NCBI RefSeq assembly: GCF_002735925.1 | Contig: NZ_PEDL01000002.1 | Location: forward strand, 186,001-250,000 | Length of the DNA stretch: 64,000 bases | Direction: 5' to 3' | Source of the DNA: Sporanaerobium hydrogeniformans | Lineage (GTDB): Bacteria > Bacillota > Clostridia > Lachnospirales > Cellulosilyticaceae | Part shown: positions 41,761-51,631 of the stretch, in pieces | How positions within the stretch are numbered: the stretch's first letter is position 1 | Layout of the letters: the number at the start of each line of letters is the position of its first letter | Position numbers and translations under genes: made by a program | The notes under the pieces: model-generated | What the model was told of the DNA's origin: nothing | Databases searched by the model: none | Seen by the model: only the letters and a program-made list of their open reading frames with translations

Positions 41761-44547
41761 ATGGAAGACAGATATTATAGGCAAGAAGCAAATAAGGTAT
41801 TACAAGCACTAGAGGTGGACAAGCAAAGAGGTCTATCTACAAGTGAAGCAAAAAAAAGATTAGAAAAGGTGGGGCCTAATACGTTTACACCTCCTAAAGA
41901 AAAAAGTTTGTTACAGGAATTAGGAGAAGCATTAACCCAACAACTCATTGTGATTTTGTTAATTGCATCAGGAGTAAGTCTTTTAATTGGTGAATACGAT
42001 GATGCAATGGGTATTTGCTTTGCTGTTTTATTAGGTATTACCATTGGACTGGTGACAGAAAGTAAGTCACGTAAGGCTTCTGAAGCTCTTTCACAAATGG
42101 TAGATGACTGTGAGGTAAAAGTGCTTCGTGACGGACAAAAGACATTGCTATCTAAAAAGGAAATTGTTCCAGGTGACATTATTTTTTTAGAAGGTGGGGA
42201 CAGAGTACCTGCTGATGGGAGAATTTTAGAGGCTATTGATCTTAAGGTAAGAGAGGACATGCTTACAGGTGAGTCGGATGATGTTAAGAAAAGACAAGGT
42301 ATTGTAGAACTTGAAAAGTTAGATATAAATGGTGAGAAAGTACTTAAAGACCCTATACCGGCTAAACAGTACAATATGCTTTTTGGAGGGACGTTGGTAG
42401 CTTGTGGACAAGGGTGTATGGTAGTTACACAAACAGGTGACCATACAGAAATGGGGAATATTGCAAAGGAATTAGGGGAAAGAGAAGAGGACACACCTTT
42501 ACAGATTAAAATGAATAATTTAGGGGCAGGAATTTCTAAAATCTCTACTGCAGTTGCAGCAGTTCTTTTTGTTTATATGTTTTGGCAAATTGGAAAAGAA
42601 AGTCATATTACATTACAGTTTGATAGCTTAGGGAATTTTATCCATTCTCTTAGTCCACTCTTTTATCATTTTCCTGAAATAAAAACAGCTTTTGTTGTCT
42701 GTGTAGCACTCATTGTGGCAGCGGTACCAGAAGGTCTAAATACAATGATTAATATTACTTTGGCTATTATGATGAAAAAGATGGCAAGTATTCATATATT
42801 AGTTCGCAAGAAAGAAGCTTGTGAAACAATTGGCTCCATTAGTGTTATTTGCAGTGATAAAACGGGTACTTTAACTCAAAATAAGATGCAAGTTGCTCAA
42901 GTATATTGTAATGGTCAATATGTGTCCTTGAAGGGGATGGACTGTTTTTTTATTGAAAACTGTGTACTTAATAGTACGGCTGACTTAGAAACGACGCCAC
43001 ATGAAGAAAAGTACATAGGTAGTGCGACAGAAGGGGCCTTACTTCATTTATGTAAGGACTATCATTATAAGCAACTACGAGAAAAAACACAGATTGTTTA
43101 TCGTTTACCTTTTCAGTCACAAACTAAGTTTATGGTAACTACAGTAAAGGACGGTAGCTGTTATAAAATCTTTTCTAAAGGAGCGCCGGAAGTTATATTA
43201 GAACAATGTCGTTATGAAAAGAAAGATGGGAGACTTCAAGAACTAACAGCTGAAAGGCGTGGGAGGATTCTCTATGAAATAGGACTTATGCAAGGTGAGG
43301 CCATGCGTGTACTTGCGTTTGCGTATGGAGAAGAAGGGATTAATCCTGGGAGTACAAAGAAGGAAAAGTGGAATAGAGAGCTTATATTTAATGGCTTTGT
43401 AGCTATTAGTGACCCTATTCGTCCAGGTGTTAAAGAAGCAGTGGCTTGTGCGGCAGAAGGTGGTATTGAAACCAAAATGCTAACAGGTGATAATTTACAA
43501 ACAGCCATTGCTATAGGGAAAGAAATAGGAATTGTAGGGAAGGGTAAAAGAGCAGTAGAAGCCAGTTATATAGAAGGCTTAAGTGAAGCTATTCTAGCTA
43601 AAGAATTAGAAACCATTAGTATTGTTGCAAGGTCCAAGCCAGATACTAAGTTGCGCATCGTTAAAGCCCTTCAAAAAGCAGGAGAGGTTGTTGCGGTAAC
43701 AGGGGATGGTATCAATGATGCACCCGCACTTACTAAGGCAGATGTAGGGATTGCTATGGGCATTGCGGGAACAGAGGTAAGTAAAAATGCAGCAGATATT
43801 ATCTTAACAGATGATAGCTTTGGAACAATTGTTGAAGCTATTAAATGGGGAAGAGGAATTTATAATAATTTTCAACGTTTTATACAATTTCAATTAACAG
43901 TTAATGTGATTGCCTTTATGGTTGCTATTTTAACTCAAATAATGGATTATCCCATGCCTTTTACTACGATTCAACTTTTATGTATGAATATCATTATGGA
44001 TGGACCCCCTGCTTTAGTATTAGGACTTGAACCTATTCGTGAAACAGTAATGAAGCGTAAGCCCATTGCTCGTAAGGCTAATATCATTAATCAGTATATG
44101 ATCCGCAACATTATAGTAAATGGAGGTATTATTATCACACTGCTTATGTTACAAATTAGAAATAACTTTTTAGGTATAAATATAAATAATCCTGTAGAGG
44201 CACAAACAGCTCTTTTTAGCCTTTTAGTTTTTAGTACGCTTTTTAATGCCCTTAATTGTCGGGAGTTTGGCACAGGAAGTATATTCCCTAATCTTTTAAA
44301 AAATAAATGGGCATTATGGACGATTGGCATCACCCTTTGTATGCATGTAATGATGGTACAGTGGGGAAAAGAACTTTTTAGTGCAGCACCTCTTAGTCTA
44401 GGATTATGGCTTAAAATAGTAGCTTACGCTAGTTTGATTCTTATCCTTAATGAAGGTGTAAAATGGATACTTAGAACACTTAAACATTCTACACGTAGAG
44501 TATGGAGACAAGCTAAAAAAACATTTCCTGCCTTAAAGAAAATATAA
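41761..44547 (+). CDS. Ca2+-type P2 P-type ATPase
   Basis: A 928-residue cation pump. The phosphorylated Asp366 is in CSDKTGTLTQNKM. The dephosphorylation loop is LTGESDDV, and the hinge is VAVTGDGINDAPALTKADVGIAMG. The fourth membrane helix has VAAVPEGLNTMIN, the PEGL signature of calcium pumps, and helix 6 has NIIMDGPPALVLGLEP. Ten membrane helices are expected. Ca2+ export is the best guess; other divalent metals are possible. GGGAGGAG lies before the ATG at 41761; an ATG five codons upstream overlaps it and is rejected. It stands alone between two terminators. Confidence 0.93.
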   Translation: MEDRYYRQEANKVLQALEVDKQRGLSTSEAKKRLEKVGPNTFTPPKEKSLLQELGEALTQQLIVILLIASGVSLLIGEYDDAMGICFAVLLGITIGLVTESKSRKASEALSQMVDDCEVKVLRDGQKTLLSKKEIVPGDIIFLEGGDRVPADGRILEAIDLKVREDMLTGESDDVKKRQGIVELEKLDINGEKVLKDPIPAKQYNMLFGGTLVACGQGCMVVTQTGDHTEMGNIAKELGEREEDTPLQIKMNNLGAGISKISTAVAAVLFVYMFWQIGKESHITLQFDSLGNFIHSLSPLFYHFPEIKTAFVVCVALIVAAVPEGLNTMINITLAIMMKKMASIHILVRKKEACETIGSISVICSDKTGTLTQNKMQVAQVYCNGQYVSLKGMDCFFIENCVLNSTADLETTPHEEKYIGSATEGALLHLCKDYHYKQLREKTQIVYRLPFQSQTKFMVTTVKDGSCYKIFSKGAPEVILEQCRYEKKDGRLQELTAERRGRILYEIGLMQGEAMRVLAFAYGEEGINPGSTKKEKWNRELIFNGFVAISDPIRPGVKEAVACAAEGGIETKMLTGDNLQTAIAIGKEIGIVGKGKRAVEASYIEGLSEAILAKELETISIVARSKPDTKLRIVKALQKAGEVVAVTGDGINDAPALTKADVGIAMGIAGTEVSKNAADIILTDDSFGTIVEAIKWGRGIYNNFQRFIQFQLTVNVIAFMVAILTQIMDYPMPFTTIQLLCMNIIMDGPPALVLGLEPIRETVMKRKPIARKANIINQYMIRNIIVNGGIIITLLMLQIRNNFLGININNPVEAQTALFSLLVFSTLFNALNCREFGTGSIFPNLLKNKWALWTIGITLCMHVMMVQWGKELFSAAPLSLGLWLKIVAYASLILILNEGVKWILRTLKHSTRRVWRQAKKTFPALKKI

Positions 44548-44587
44548 ATAGGCACTTATTACTCTATTAGTAATTAATAAAAAATAA

Positions 44588-44631
44588 AAAGACGCCTTAA
44601 GACGTTTTGGACGAACTTAAAGGTGTCTTTG
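44588..44631. terminator. Bidirectional terminator
   Basis: AAAAAGACGCCTTAA pairs with TTAAAGGTGTCTTT around a loop that can itself pair. It separates the P-type ATPase from the convergent gene. Confidence 0.82.
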
Positions 44632-44660
44632 TGTATTTATAGTCTGTGAAACGCTTATTT

Positions 44661-46022
44661 TTAAAAGAAATCGTTTTCTAAAAGGATATGCTGTTCTTCT
44701 GTGCTTTCACCATAAAAGCCATTTTGCTCTAGAATAGAAGTTAAATACATAATAGCTATTAGAAGAGGTTGAGCTTCCTTAGAAGCATGGAAGGCTTGAA
44801 GGGCATAGGTATGGAAAGTTTCTTTTGACATAGCAAAAGGAACAACACTCATAAGATATTGCATACGTAATTTACGTTCAAAGGGTGGCAAAGCATCTAA
44901 GTCTTTACGAAGCTGGATTAAAAAATCTTCAAAAAGAGACTCGGTTTGTGTATGCATAAGAGGTTTTTTGCTGATGTCAAAACTAAACAAATGAGTAAGG
45001 CGCATTTGTAAGGAAGTTTGCAATAATGCGAAAACAGAGGAAGGAACACTTTGTTTACAGGCTTTGAGAAAAGGTTCTTCTAAAGAAGCTTTAATTTCCT
45101 CTACGCGTTCAGGTAAAGTAGAGATAAAAAGCTCCCGGTCTTCCCCATTTTCTAAAATAGCTTTTATAGAGTAGTAAAGGTCATAAAAACTAGGATGAAG
45201 GTCAGTGAGTGCTTTAAAGGAAGAGTTCTCTAGTAAAAAGAAAGTACATAGTGTACAAATAACCTCATAGAGAGCTTCTACGATTTCTAATGCACCTTGA
45301 AGAGTTTCTTCTAAAAGATCCCTATTTTCTTCAAAATCTTCACGATTCGTTAAGCACTTAAACTCTTCTAAAGAAGTAGCAATGTCTTTAAAATGTTTAC
45401 CATATTCTTTGTATTTTTTTCCGTCAAACAGCTGAGCTAAAATTTGTATAAGAAAATCAGCACTTTCAGCAGTATCTTCAATGTGAATTTGTTTAAGTGT
45501 TTTGCTGATGTAATAAATAAAATTATCTTTAGTTAGACGAATAGGAAGATAAGGTAAAAGCAAAGCGGCACGACTTTGTCGCTCGTGCAAATTGGTTTCA
45601 TGGAAGATGAACTGTGTGCAATCCTGGGCTAATTTCTCAAAGTCAAAGGTATGCAGGCTGTTTAAGTCAGCTTCGAAAAAGGGTAAGTCTTCTTGAGAGG
45701 GCAAAGCTGTCATTTCAAATACTAAAGTGAGCTGCGTAAGTTCCCTTTCATAAGCTTTAAGTGTACGGTATTTTTTCTCTAAAACAGGACGTAAGTGAAT
45801 GAGTTTTTCTACATAGGTTGCTTTAATATCTGTACTTTCAGACAAAAGGGTAGGGAGTGCAAGGAAAAGAGCTTCTACCTCTTTGGAAAGATTATTTGTC
45901 TCTTCATCTAAATAAGGTAAAGAAGAAAAAAGAGAATGAGTAAGGGCTCTTAAGTAGCGATCTATGCAATGGCTATAGGCATAAGCTAAACCTACAGTTA
46001 AAGAATGACGTTGATTTTCCAT
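44661..46022 (-). CDS. Hypothetical all-helical protein
   Basis: A 453-residue protein without membrane segments or signal peptide. It is nearly all helical by composition, with many Leu/Glu/Lys repeats. I do not recognise a motif. It may belong to one of the clostridial DUF families (DUF6179-like), but this was not tested. GAAAGGAG lies before the ATG at 46022; an upstream in-frame ATG at 46082 has no such site. It is divergent from glgB and shares the short promoter region with it, so a link to glycogen metabolism or to sporulation is possible but unproven. Confidence 0.65.
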   Translation of the reverse strand: MENQRHSLTVGLAYAYSHCIDRYLRALTHSLFSSLPYLDEETNNLSKEVEALFLALPTLLSESTDIKATYVEKLIHLRPVLEKKYRTLKAYERELTQLTLVFEMTALPSQEDLPFFEADLNSLHTFDFEKLAQDCTQFIFHETNLHERQSRAALLLPYLPIRLTKDNFIYYISKTLKQIHIEDTAESADFLIQILAQLFDGKKYKEYGKHFKDIATSLEEFKCLTNREDFEENRDLLEETLQGALEIVEALYEVICTLCTFFLLENSSFKALTDLHPSFYDLYYSIKAILENGEDRELFISTLPERVEEIKASLEEPFLKACKQSVPSSVFALLQTSLQMRLTHLFSFDISKKPLMHTQTESLFEDFLIQLRKDLDALPPFERKLRMQYLMSVVPFAMSKETFHTYALQAFHASKEAQPLLIAIMYLTSILEQNGFYGESTEEQHILLENDFF

Positions 46023-46120
46023 AGTAAGACTCCTTTCAAGACATGTTTCTATAAGCATAAACAATTTTAGCGCTGTTGACAAGTGAAAGAAAATAAAAAT
46101 GTAAAAAAATGGATAAAATA

Positions 46121-46149
46121 TTGAAAAAAGATTTAAAATATATTAATAT
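46121..46149 (+). promoter_or_regulatory. Candidate promoter of glgB
   Basis: TTGAAA (46121-46126) and TAATAT (46144-46149) are 17 bases apart, just before the ribosome site GAGGTG of glgB. The region is very AT-rich, so chance matches are possible. Confidence 0.4.
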
Positions 46150-46170
46150 AGTATAAAGAGGTGAAAAACT

Positions 46171-48444
46171 ATGGAACTTACTACTGGTGTAATGGAGAAT
46201 CAAAGAGAAAGTTTAGAGCAAGGTAATTGCAAAAGACCACATGATTTTTTGGGGATGCATCCTGTACAGGAGACTAACAAAAGTAAATGGATTACGCGTG
46301 TTTTTTGCCCTACAGCTACAGAGATAACCGTTGTTTCGTGCAAAGATAGTACAAAGACCTATCCACTTAAAAAGGTTGATAGTGAAGGGTTGTTTGAGGG
46401 AAGCATAGGTACACGTAAGAAAAAATTTTTGTACAAGCTTATGTGCAAAGATAAGGAGGGGAATACGTGGTCTTACATAGATCCTTATCAATTTAAATGT
46501 ACATTTTCTGACTTCGAGTTATATTTATTTGGACAAGGTACGGACTATGAAGTGTATAAGAAAATGGGGGCAACCTTTAGAGAAGTAGAAGGTGTAAAAG
46601 GGGTACGCTTTGCAGTATGGGCACCTCATGCTAAGCGTGTTAGTGTGGTTGGAAGCTTTAATCATTGGGATGGTAGAAGGCATCCAATGCGCTACATCCC
46701 TGAACAAGGTATTTGGGAATTATTTATTCCCGAAATGAATTCCTTAGAAACTTATAAATATGAAATCAAAACACAAAAGGGTGAACTTCTTTATAAGGCA
46801 GATCCTTATGCAAGGTATTGTCAACTAAGGCCTGATAATGCATCCGTTGTTTATGAGATGAAGCCCTATAAATGGAAGGATGATAAGTGGATAGATAGAC
46901 GGCAAGCTTCAGCTTATTATAAAGAAGCAGTTTCTATTTATGAAGTACATATTGGTTCTTGGAGACGACATGCAAGTGGGGAGTTTTATACTTATCGTGA
47001 AGTAGCAGATAGTTTGGCGAAGTATGTAAAGGAGATGGGCTATACCCATGTAGAACTAATGGGTATTATGGAACATCCTTATGATGGGTCTTGGGGATAT
47101 CAAGTTACAGGCTATTTTGCACCAACTAGTCGCTATGGGACACCCGATGATTTTAAATATTTTGTAGATACAATGCACCGTCATAAAATAGGTGTTATTT
47201 TAGATTGGGTACCCGCACACTTTCCTAAGGATGCTTTTTCACTTGAAAAGTTTGATGGACAACCTCTTTATGAAATGGCCAATGAAAAAATGTCCCAACA
47301 TCCACATTGGGGGACTTTAATTTTTGATTATGGCAAGCCACAAGTTTCTCTTTTTATGATTGCTAGCGCTTTATCTTGGTTAGATAATTATCATATTGAT
47401 GGTCTACGTGTAGATGCCGTAGCTTCCATGCTTTACCTGGATTATGGACGAGAGGGTGACTATATCCCTAATAAATATGGTGGAAGGGAAAACTTAGAGG
47501 CTATTGAGTTTTTTAAAAAGCTTAATACAGTAGCTTATACACAATTTCCAGGAATTATGATGATTGCAGAAGAATCTACAGCATGGCCTTGTGTTTCACA
47601 TCCAGTTGATGAAGGTGGACTTGGATTTGGTTTTAAGTGGAATATGGGATGGATGAATGATTTTCTAAGTTATATGAAAATTGATCCTTATTTTAGAAAA
47701 TTCAATCACCAAAAGATTACCTTCAGCTTAATGTATGCCTTTAGTGAAAATTTCATTCAGGTGCTATCTCATGATGAAGTAGTTCATGGTAAAAGTTCTA
47801 TGATTTATAAAATGCCTGGAACTGAGTGGGAGAAATTTGCCAACCTAAGAGCAGCATATGGATACATGTATATGCATCCAGGTAAAAAGATGCTATTTAT
47901 GGGAAATGAATTTGCTCAGACTACAGAATGGAATGAAGACAGAGAGTTAGATTGGAATCTTTTAGAGCATCAATCTCATGAGCAGATTAGGAAATTTGTG
48001 AAAGAACTTAATAAATTTTATAAAAAAAATAAAGCTCTTTGGGAAATAAGAAATGGCTATGAAAATTTTGAATGGATTGATTGTGATAATAAGGAGCAAA
48101 GTATTCTTTCTTTTATTAGAAGAGGGCCGTCTGTAAAGGATGAACTTCTTATTATAATTAACTTTACACCTGTTATATGGAAGGATTATCGTGTAGGAGT
48201 ACCTAGTTATGCAGAATATATTGAGGTACTTAATAGTGATGCAGTATGCTATGGTGGAAAAGGTATTACTAATGAAAAGGTTAAAGCCACTTTACAACCT
48301 TGGCATGGAAGACAACAAAGTATTGCTATCAATATCCCTCCTCTTGGTATGAGTGTTTTCAAAATTAATAGACTTTTAAAGGAACCTGAGATAACTACTC
48401 TTAAAATAAAAGGTGAAGTGCAAGCTACAGAGGAAGGAAAGTAA
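46171..48444 (+). CDS. glgB: 1,4-alpha-glucan branching enzyme (GH13)
   Basis: A 757-residue glycogen branching enzyme, which moves short glucan chains to alpha-1,6 branch points. An N-terminal region (HDFLGMHPV, family start) is followed by a CBM48 sandwich at about 140-230 (GVRFAVWAPHAKRVSVVGSF). The GH13 barrel contains GSWGYQVTGYFAPTSRYG, DGLRVDAVASMLYLDYGR with the nucleophile Asp, MMIAEESTAWP with the acid Glu, and LSHDEVVHGKSSM with the third Asp. The C-terminal sandwich is present. Length is normal. GAGGTG precedes the ATG. No other glycogen gene is adjacent. Confidence 0.97.
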   Translation: MELTTGVMENQRESLEQGNCKRPHDFLGMHPVQETNKSKWITRVFCPTATEITVVSCKDSTKTYPLKKVDSEGLFEGSIGTRKKKFLYKLMCKDKEGNTWSYIDPYQFKCTFSDFELYLFGQGTDYEVYKKMGATFREVEGVKGVRFAVWAPHAKRVSVVGSFNHWDGRRHPMRYIPEQGIWELFIPEMNSLETYKYEIKTQKGELLYKADPYARYCQLRPDNASVVYEMKPYKWKDDKWIDRRQASAYYKEAVSIYEVHIGSWRRHASGEFYTYREVADSLAKYVKEMGYTHVELMGIMEHPYDGSWGYQVTGYFAPTSRYGTPDDFKYFVDTMHRHKIGVILDWVPAHFPKDAFSLEKFDGQPLYEMANEKMSQHPHWGTLIFDYGKPQVSLFMIASALSWLDNYHIDGLRVDAVASMLYLDYGREGDYIPNKYGGRENLEAIEFFKKLNTVAYTQFPGIMMIAEESTAWPCVSHPVDEGGLGFGFKWNMGWMNDFLSYMKIDPYFRKFNHQKITFSLMYAFSENFIQVLSHDEVVHGKSSMIYKMPGTEWEKFANLRAAYGYMYMHPGKKMLFMGNEFAQTTEWNEDRELDWNLLEHQSHEQIRKFVKELNKFYKKNKALWEIRNGYENFEWIDCDNKEQSILSFIRRGPSVKDELLIIINFTPVIWKDYRVGVPSYAEYIEVLNSDAVCYGGKGITNEKVKATLQPWHGRQQSIAINIPPLGMSVFKINRLLKEPEITTLKIKGEVQATEEGK

Positions 48445-48534
48445 GCACTTACAAGGTCTATTTTAAAAACAGGTCTTGTTTGTTTTAGTAAAAGTCTGGC
48501 CATACTCTTAGTAAGTTGTTAAAGGAGGTAAGCC

Positions 48535-49062
48535 ATGTATTTACTAAAGCAATTATCTAGTAATGAGAAAAAGAAAGATAGGATGGAACTATACGAGAAG
48601 TGTACTACAGGTTGGATACTAAAGGAGGGCTATTGGGTTACAGGGGCTCAATCTTTTTATCAGCTTTTAAGTCAATACCCTTTTCAGTTAAATTATGCTA
48701 TACTACAAATAAATCAACCTTACCGCAATCTTCTCTATCATTTTTATCCGCATCTAAAGATAATGCTTGATAAAGAAGCAGTTATTAAAGAGTTTGAGAA
48801 AAGAGTAGGAATCACGCGTTGTTTTTATGAAGAAGTAGCAGTTTCTCTTCAAAGTGTGATGCAAGGAGCAACCGGTGATATTCGGCTATTTATTTATGAT
48901 TTTTATCATCTTTCCTCACCAAAAGACGCTTTTATGTTCTATGAAAATTGGCAACTTCAACTAAATCTGAAAGAAAAATCAGTAATATCTTTTGTACGTT
49001 TTATGGAATATTATCTAGAAGAAATACTTAATTACTTTGAGATGAGCAATTGTCTCCCTTGA
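48535..49062 (+). CDS. Hypothetical protein
   Basis: A 175-residue soluble protein that I do not recognise. It is rich in aromatic residues and helical, with no signal peptide and no known motif (segments such as ILKEGYWVTGAQSFYQLL and then GDIRLFIYDFYHL). AAAGGAGG precedes the ATG. It lies 90 bases after glgB and 27 bases before cobT and may be co-transcribed with either. Confidence 0.6.
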   Translation: MYLLKQLSSNEKKKDRMELYEKCTTGWILKEGYWVTGAQSFYQLLSQYPFQLNYAILQINQPYRNLLYHFYPHLKIMLDKEAVIKEFEKRVGITRCFYEEVAVSLQSVMQGATGDIRLFIYDFYHLSSPKDAFMFYENWQLQLNLKEKSVISFVRFMEYYLEEILNYFEMSNCLP

Positions 49063-49089
49063 AGCATTTAACTAAAGAAAGGACAGCTT

Positions 49090-50160
49090 ATGCAAAACTT
49101 ACAGCACATTTTAAACAATATCAAGGCTCCTTCTACTGAACATGCCAAAGCAGCAGAAGTATATTTAGATGGACTTACCAAACCTGTAGGTTCACTTGGC
49201 AAATTAGAAGAGATCTACTATCGCCTTTGTAGTATTCAAAGCAGTCAAAAGTTAAAACTTGATAAAAAGGTAGTTATTATCATGTGTAGTGACAATGGCG
49301 TATGTGATGAGGGAATAAGCGAATGCCCTCAGGAAGTAACTGCGACGGTAACTTATAATTTCACAAGAGGGATTACAGGGATTAATCGAATGAGTCATTT
49401 TTGCCATTCGGATATATATATTGTCGATATTGGTGTGAAGGGTAAATTAGAACATCCCCTTATCGCTCAAAAAAAGGTAAGAGAAAGCACTGGGAACATG
49501 ACCAAAGAAGTAGCGATGACAAGAAGTGAAGTCATTCAGGCTATTGAGGTAGGGATTGAAGCGGTTAAAGAGCATGTGGAAAAAGGTTATGAGATATTTG
49601 GAACAGGTGAGATGGGGATTGGAAATACAACGACTTCATCAGCTGTACTAAGTGTACTTTTAGATCAAGAGATAGAAGAGGTAGTAGGTAAAGGTGCAGG
49701 TGCAAAAGAAGAAACCTTTAAACGTAAGGTAGAAGCCATCAAAAGTGCTATTCATTTACATAACCCTAACAAAGAAGATGTGATAGATGTTTTAAGTAAA
49801 GTAGGAGGATTAGATTTAGCTGGTTTGTGTGGTGTTTACTTAGGAGCCAGTTATTATCAAAAACCTGTAGTAATTGATGGTTTTATTGCAGCTGTAGCAG
49901 CCTTATGTGCTTATCGTCTTAATCCTTTAGTAGGAGAGTATCTTTTTCCTTCTCATCTTTCAGAAGAAAAAGGCATGCATCTTGTGATGGATGAGTTAAA
50001 ACTTAAACCTTATTTTGAATTAGGGATGAGACTCGGTGAGGGGACAGGATGTCCCATTACTTTTCAGCTTATGGATATGGCCCATTCTGTACTAACGACA
50101 ATGGGTACTTTTGAAGAGGCTAATATAGAAAAAGAAGATTATATGGATGTTTGGAAATAA
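49090..50160 (+). CDS. cobT: Nicotinate-nucleotide--dimethylbenzimidazole phosphoribosyltransferase
   Basis: A 356-residue enzyme that activates the lower-ligand base of cobamides (alpha-ribazole phosphate synthesis). Family segments are DGLTKPVGSLGKLEEI, MCSDNGVCDEGISECPQEVT, FGTGEMGIGNTTTSSAV, VGKGAGA, GGLDLAGLCGVYLGA and the catalytic-Glu end GMRLGEGTGCPITFQLMDMAHSVL. Length is standard. GAAAGGA precedes the ATG. No other cobamide gene is in the window, so it may serve salvage or remodelling of imported corrinoids. Confidence 0.96.
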   Translation: MQNLQHILNNIKAPSTEHAKAAEVYLDGLTKPVGSLGKLEEIYYRLCSIQSSQKLKLDKKVVIIMCSDNGVCDEGISECPQEVTATVTYNFTRGITGINRMSHFCHSDIYIVDIGVKGKLEHPLIAQKKVRESTGNMTKEVAMTRSEVIQAIEVGIEAVKEHVEKGYEIFGTGEMGIGNTTTSSAVLSVLLDQEIEEVVGKGAGAKEETFKRKVEAIKSAIHLHNPNKEDVIDVLSKVGGLDLAGLCGVYLGASYYQKPVVIDGFIAAVAALCAYRLNPLVGEYLFPSHLSEEKGMHLVMDELKLKPYFELGMRLGEGTGCPITFQLMDMAHSVLTTMGTFEEANIEKEDYMDVWK

Positions 50161-50175
50161 AGGAAATTTTTTATA

Positions 50176-50226
50176 AAAAGAGCGTATGACTAAGCGAAGA
50201 AAATTCGTTTAGTCGTACGCTCTTTT
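50176..50226. terminator. Bidirectional terminator between cobT and argH
   Basis: AAAAGAGCGTATGACTAAGC pairs with the facing GTTTAGTCGTACGCTCTTTT (one mismatch) around a short loop. Its right edge touches the stop codon of argH at 50225. Confidence 0.88.
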
Positions 50227-51610
50227 AAGCAAATGAATGGGTAGTAATAAAAAGTCTTGCTTTTTGAAGATGAGCTTTAACTGCTGCTGTACTAGGACCA
50301 CCTTTTACTGAGCGTCCATTTACACAAGTAGTAAGTGAAATAGCTTCATAGATATCTTTTTCAAAAATAGGATGAATAGATTGATAAATATCGAGTGATA
50401 GTTCCTCAAGAGAAGTATCATGAGTTACACAATGTAAAACCAGTTTACCAATAACTTCATGAGCATCACGGAAGGCAAGTCCTTTTTTTACTAAATAGTC
50501 TGCTGCATCAGTTGCATTAGTAAAGCCACCAGAAGCGGCTTTGTACATATTTTGTGGACAAATCTTCATAGTTTTTACCATAGCTGTAAAAATAGGAAGA
50601 CACATAGTGAGGGTATCAATACTGTCAAAAATACGTTCTTTATCTTCCTGCATATCCTTATTATAGGCAAGAGGAAGTCCTTTCATAGTAGTGAGAAGAC
50701 TGAGTAAATTGCCATACACACGGCCACATTTTCCACGTACTAATTCAGCGATGTCTGGGTTTTTCTTTTGTGGCATAATGGAGCTTCCTGTACTATAAGC
50801 GTCATCGAGTTCAATAAAATGGAACTCATGAGAACTCCATAATATAATTTCTTCACTAAAACGACTTAGATGCATCATTAAGGTAGATAGGCTATAAAGT
50901 AAATCGAGGCAGAAGTCGCGATCAGATACACCATCTATACTATTTTCACAAATGCTTTCAAAGGCTAATTGTTCAGCTACAAAATCACGGTCAAGGGGAT
51001 AGGTAGTCGTTGCTAAAGCACCACTCCCAAGTGGAAGTGAATTAGTAGTGTGATAAGTGAATTCTAAACGTTTATAATCACGTTTAAGCATTTCAAAATA
51101 AGCCATTAAATGATGTGCAAAGGTAATAGGCTGTGCACGTTGCAAATGGGTATAACCGGGCATAATCGTTTCAGTATGATCAGTTGCTAGTTCAATCAGT
51201 GTATTCATTAAAGTAAGAAGTAATCTTTGAAGTTCCTTAACCTCTTCGCGTACATAAAGGCGGACATCTAGAGCAACTTGGTCATTACGGCTACGCCCTG
51301 TATGCATTTTTTTAGCAACATCACCAATACGAGAGATAAGTAATGCTTCAATATTCATATGGATATCCTCCATTTTTTCATTGAAACTTACTTCTCCTTT
51401 TTCAATAGCCTCTAAAAGATCCATGAGTCCTTTTTTGATACAGAGGGCTTCTTCCTCTTTGATGATCCCTTGTTTAGCAAGCATGGTGACATGAGCTATA
51501 CTTCCAATAATATCTTGCTTGTAAAGTCGTTGATCAAAAGAAATAGATGAATTAAAATGATCTGTTAAAGTGTCTGTTTCTTTGGCAAATCTGCCTCCCC
51601 ACAATTTCAT
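50225..51610 (-). CDS. argH: Argininosuccinate lyase
   Basis: A 461-residue enzyme that splits argininosuccinate into arginine and fumarate, the last step of arginine synthesis. The start MKLWGGRFAKETD is the family opening. The signature GSSIMPQKKNPDIAELVRGK carries the catalytic Ser, TGRSRNDQVALD is conserved, and GYTHLQRAQPIT holds the active-site His. The ATG at 51610 follows AAGGAGG; an upstream in-frame start would absorb that site. It lies 21 bases behind argG, as an argGH operon. Confidence 0.97.
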   Translation of the reverse strand: MKLWGGRFAKETDTLTDHFNSSISFDQRLYKQDIIGSIAHVTMLAKQGIIKEEEALCIKKGLMDLLEAIEKGEVSFNEKMEDIHMNIEALLISRIGDVAKKMHTGRSRNDQVALDVRLYVREEVKELQRLLLTLMNTLIELATDHTETIMPGYTHLQRAQPITFAHHLMAYFEMLKRDYKRLEFTYHTTNSLPLGSGALATTTYPLDRDFVAEQLAFESICENSIDGVSDRDFCLDLLYSLSTLMMHLSRFSEEIILWSSHEFHFIELDDAYSTGSSIMPQKKNPDIAELVRGKCGRVYGNLLSLLTTMKGLPLAYNKDMQEDKERIFDSIDTLTMCLPIFTAMVKTMKICPQNMYKAASGGFTNATDAADYLVKKGLAFRDAHEVIGKLVLHCVTHDTSLEELSLDIYQSIHPIFEKDIYEAISLTTCVNGRSVKGGPSTAAVKAHLQKARLFITTHSFA

Positions 51611-51631
51611 TGGTGACCTCCTTAGGCGCAA

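Noticed and set aside
41775-42494. Long open frame on the minus strand opposite the P-type ATPase
   Set aside because: It is a mirror of the coding strand, with Ser/Pro/Phe-rich composition and no ribosome site.
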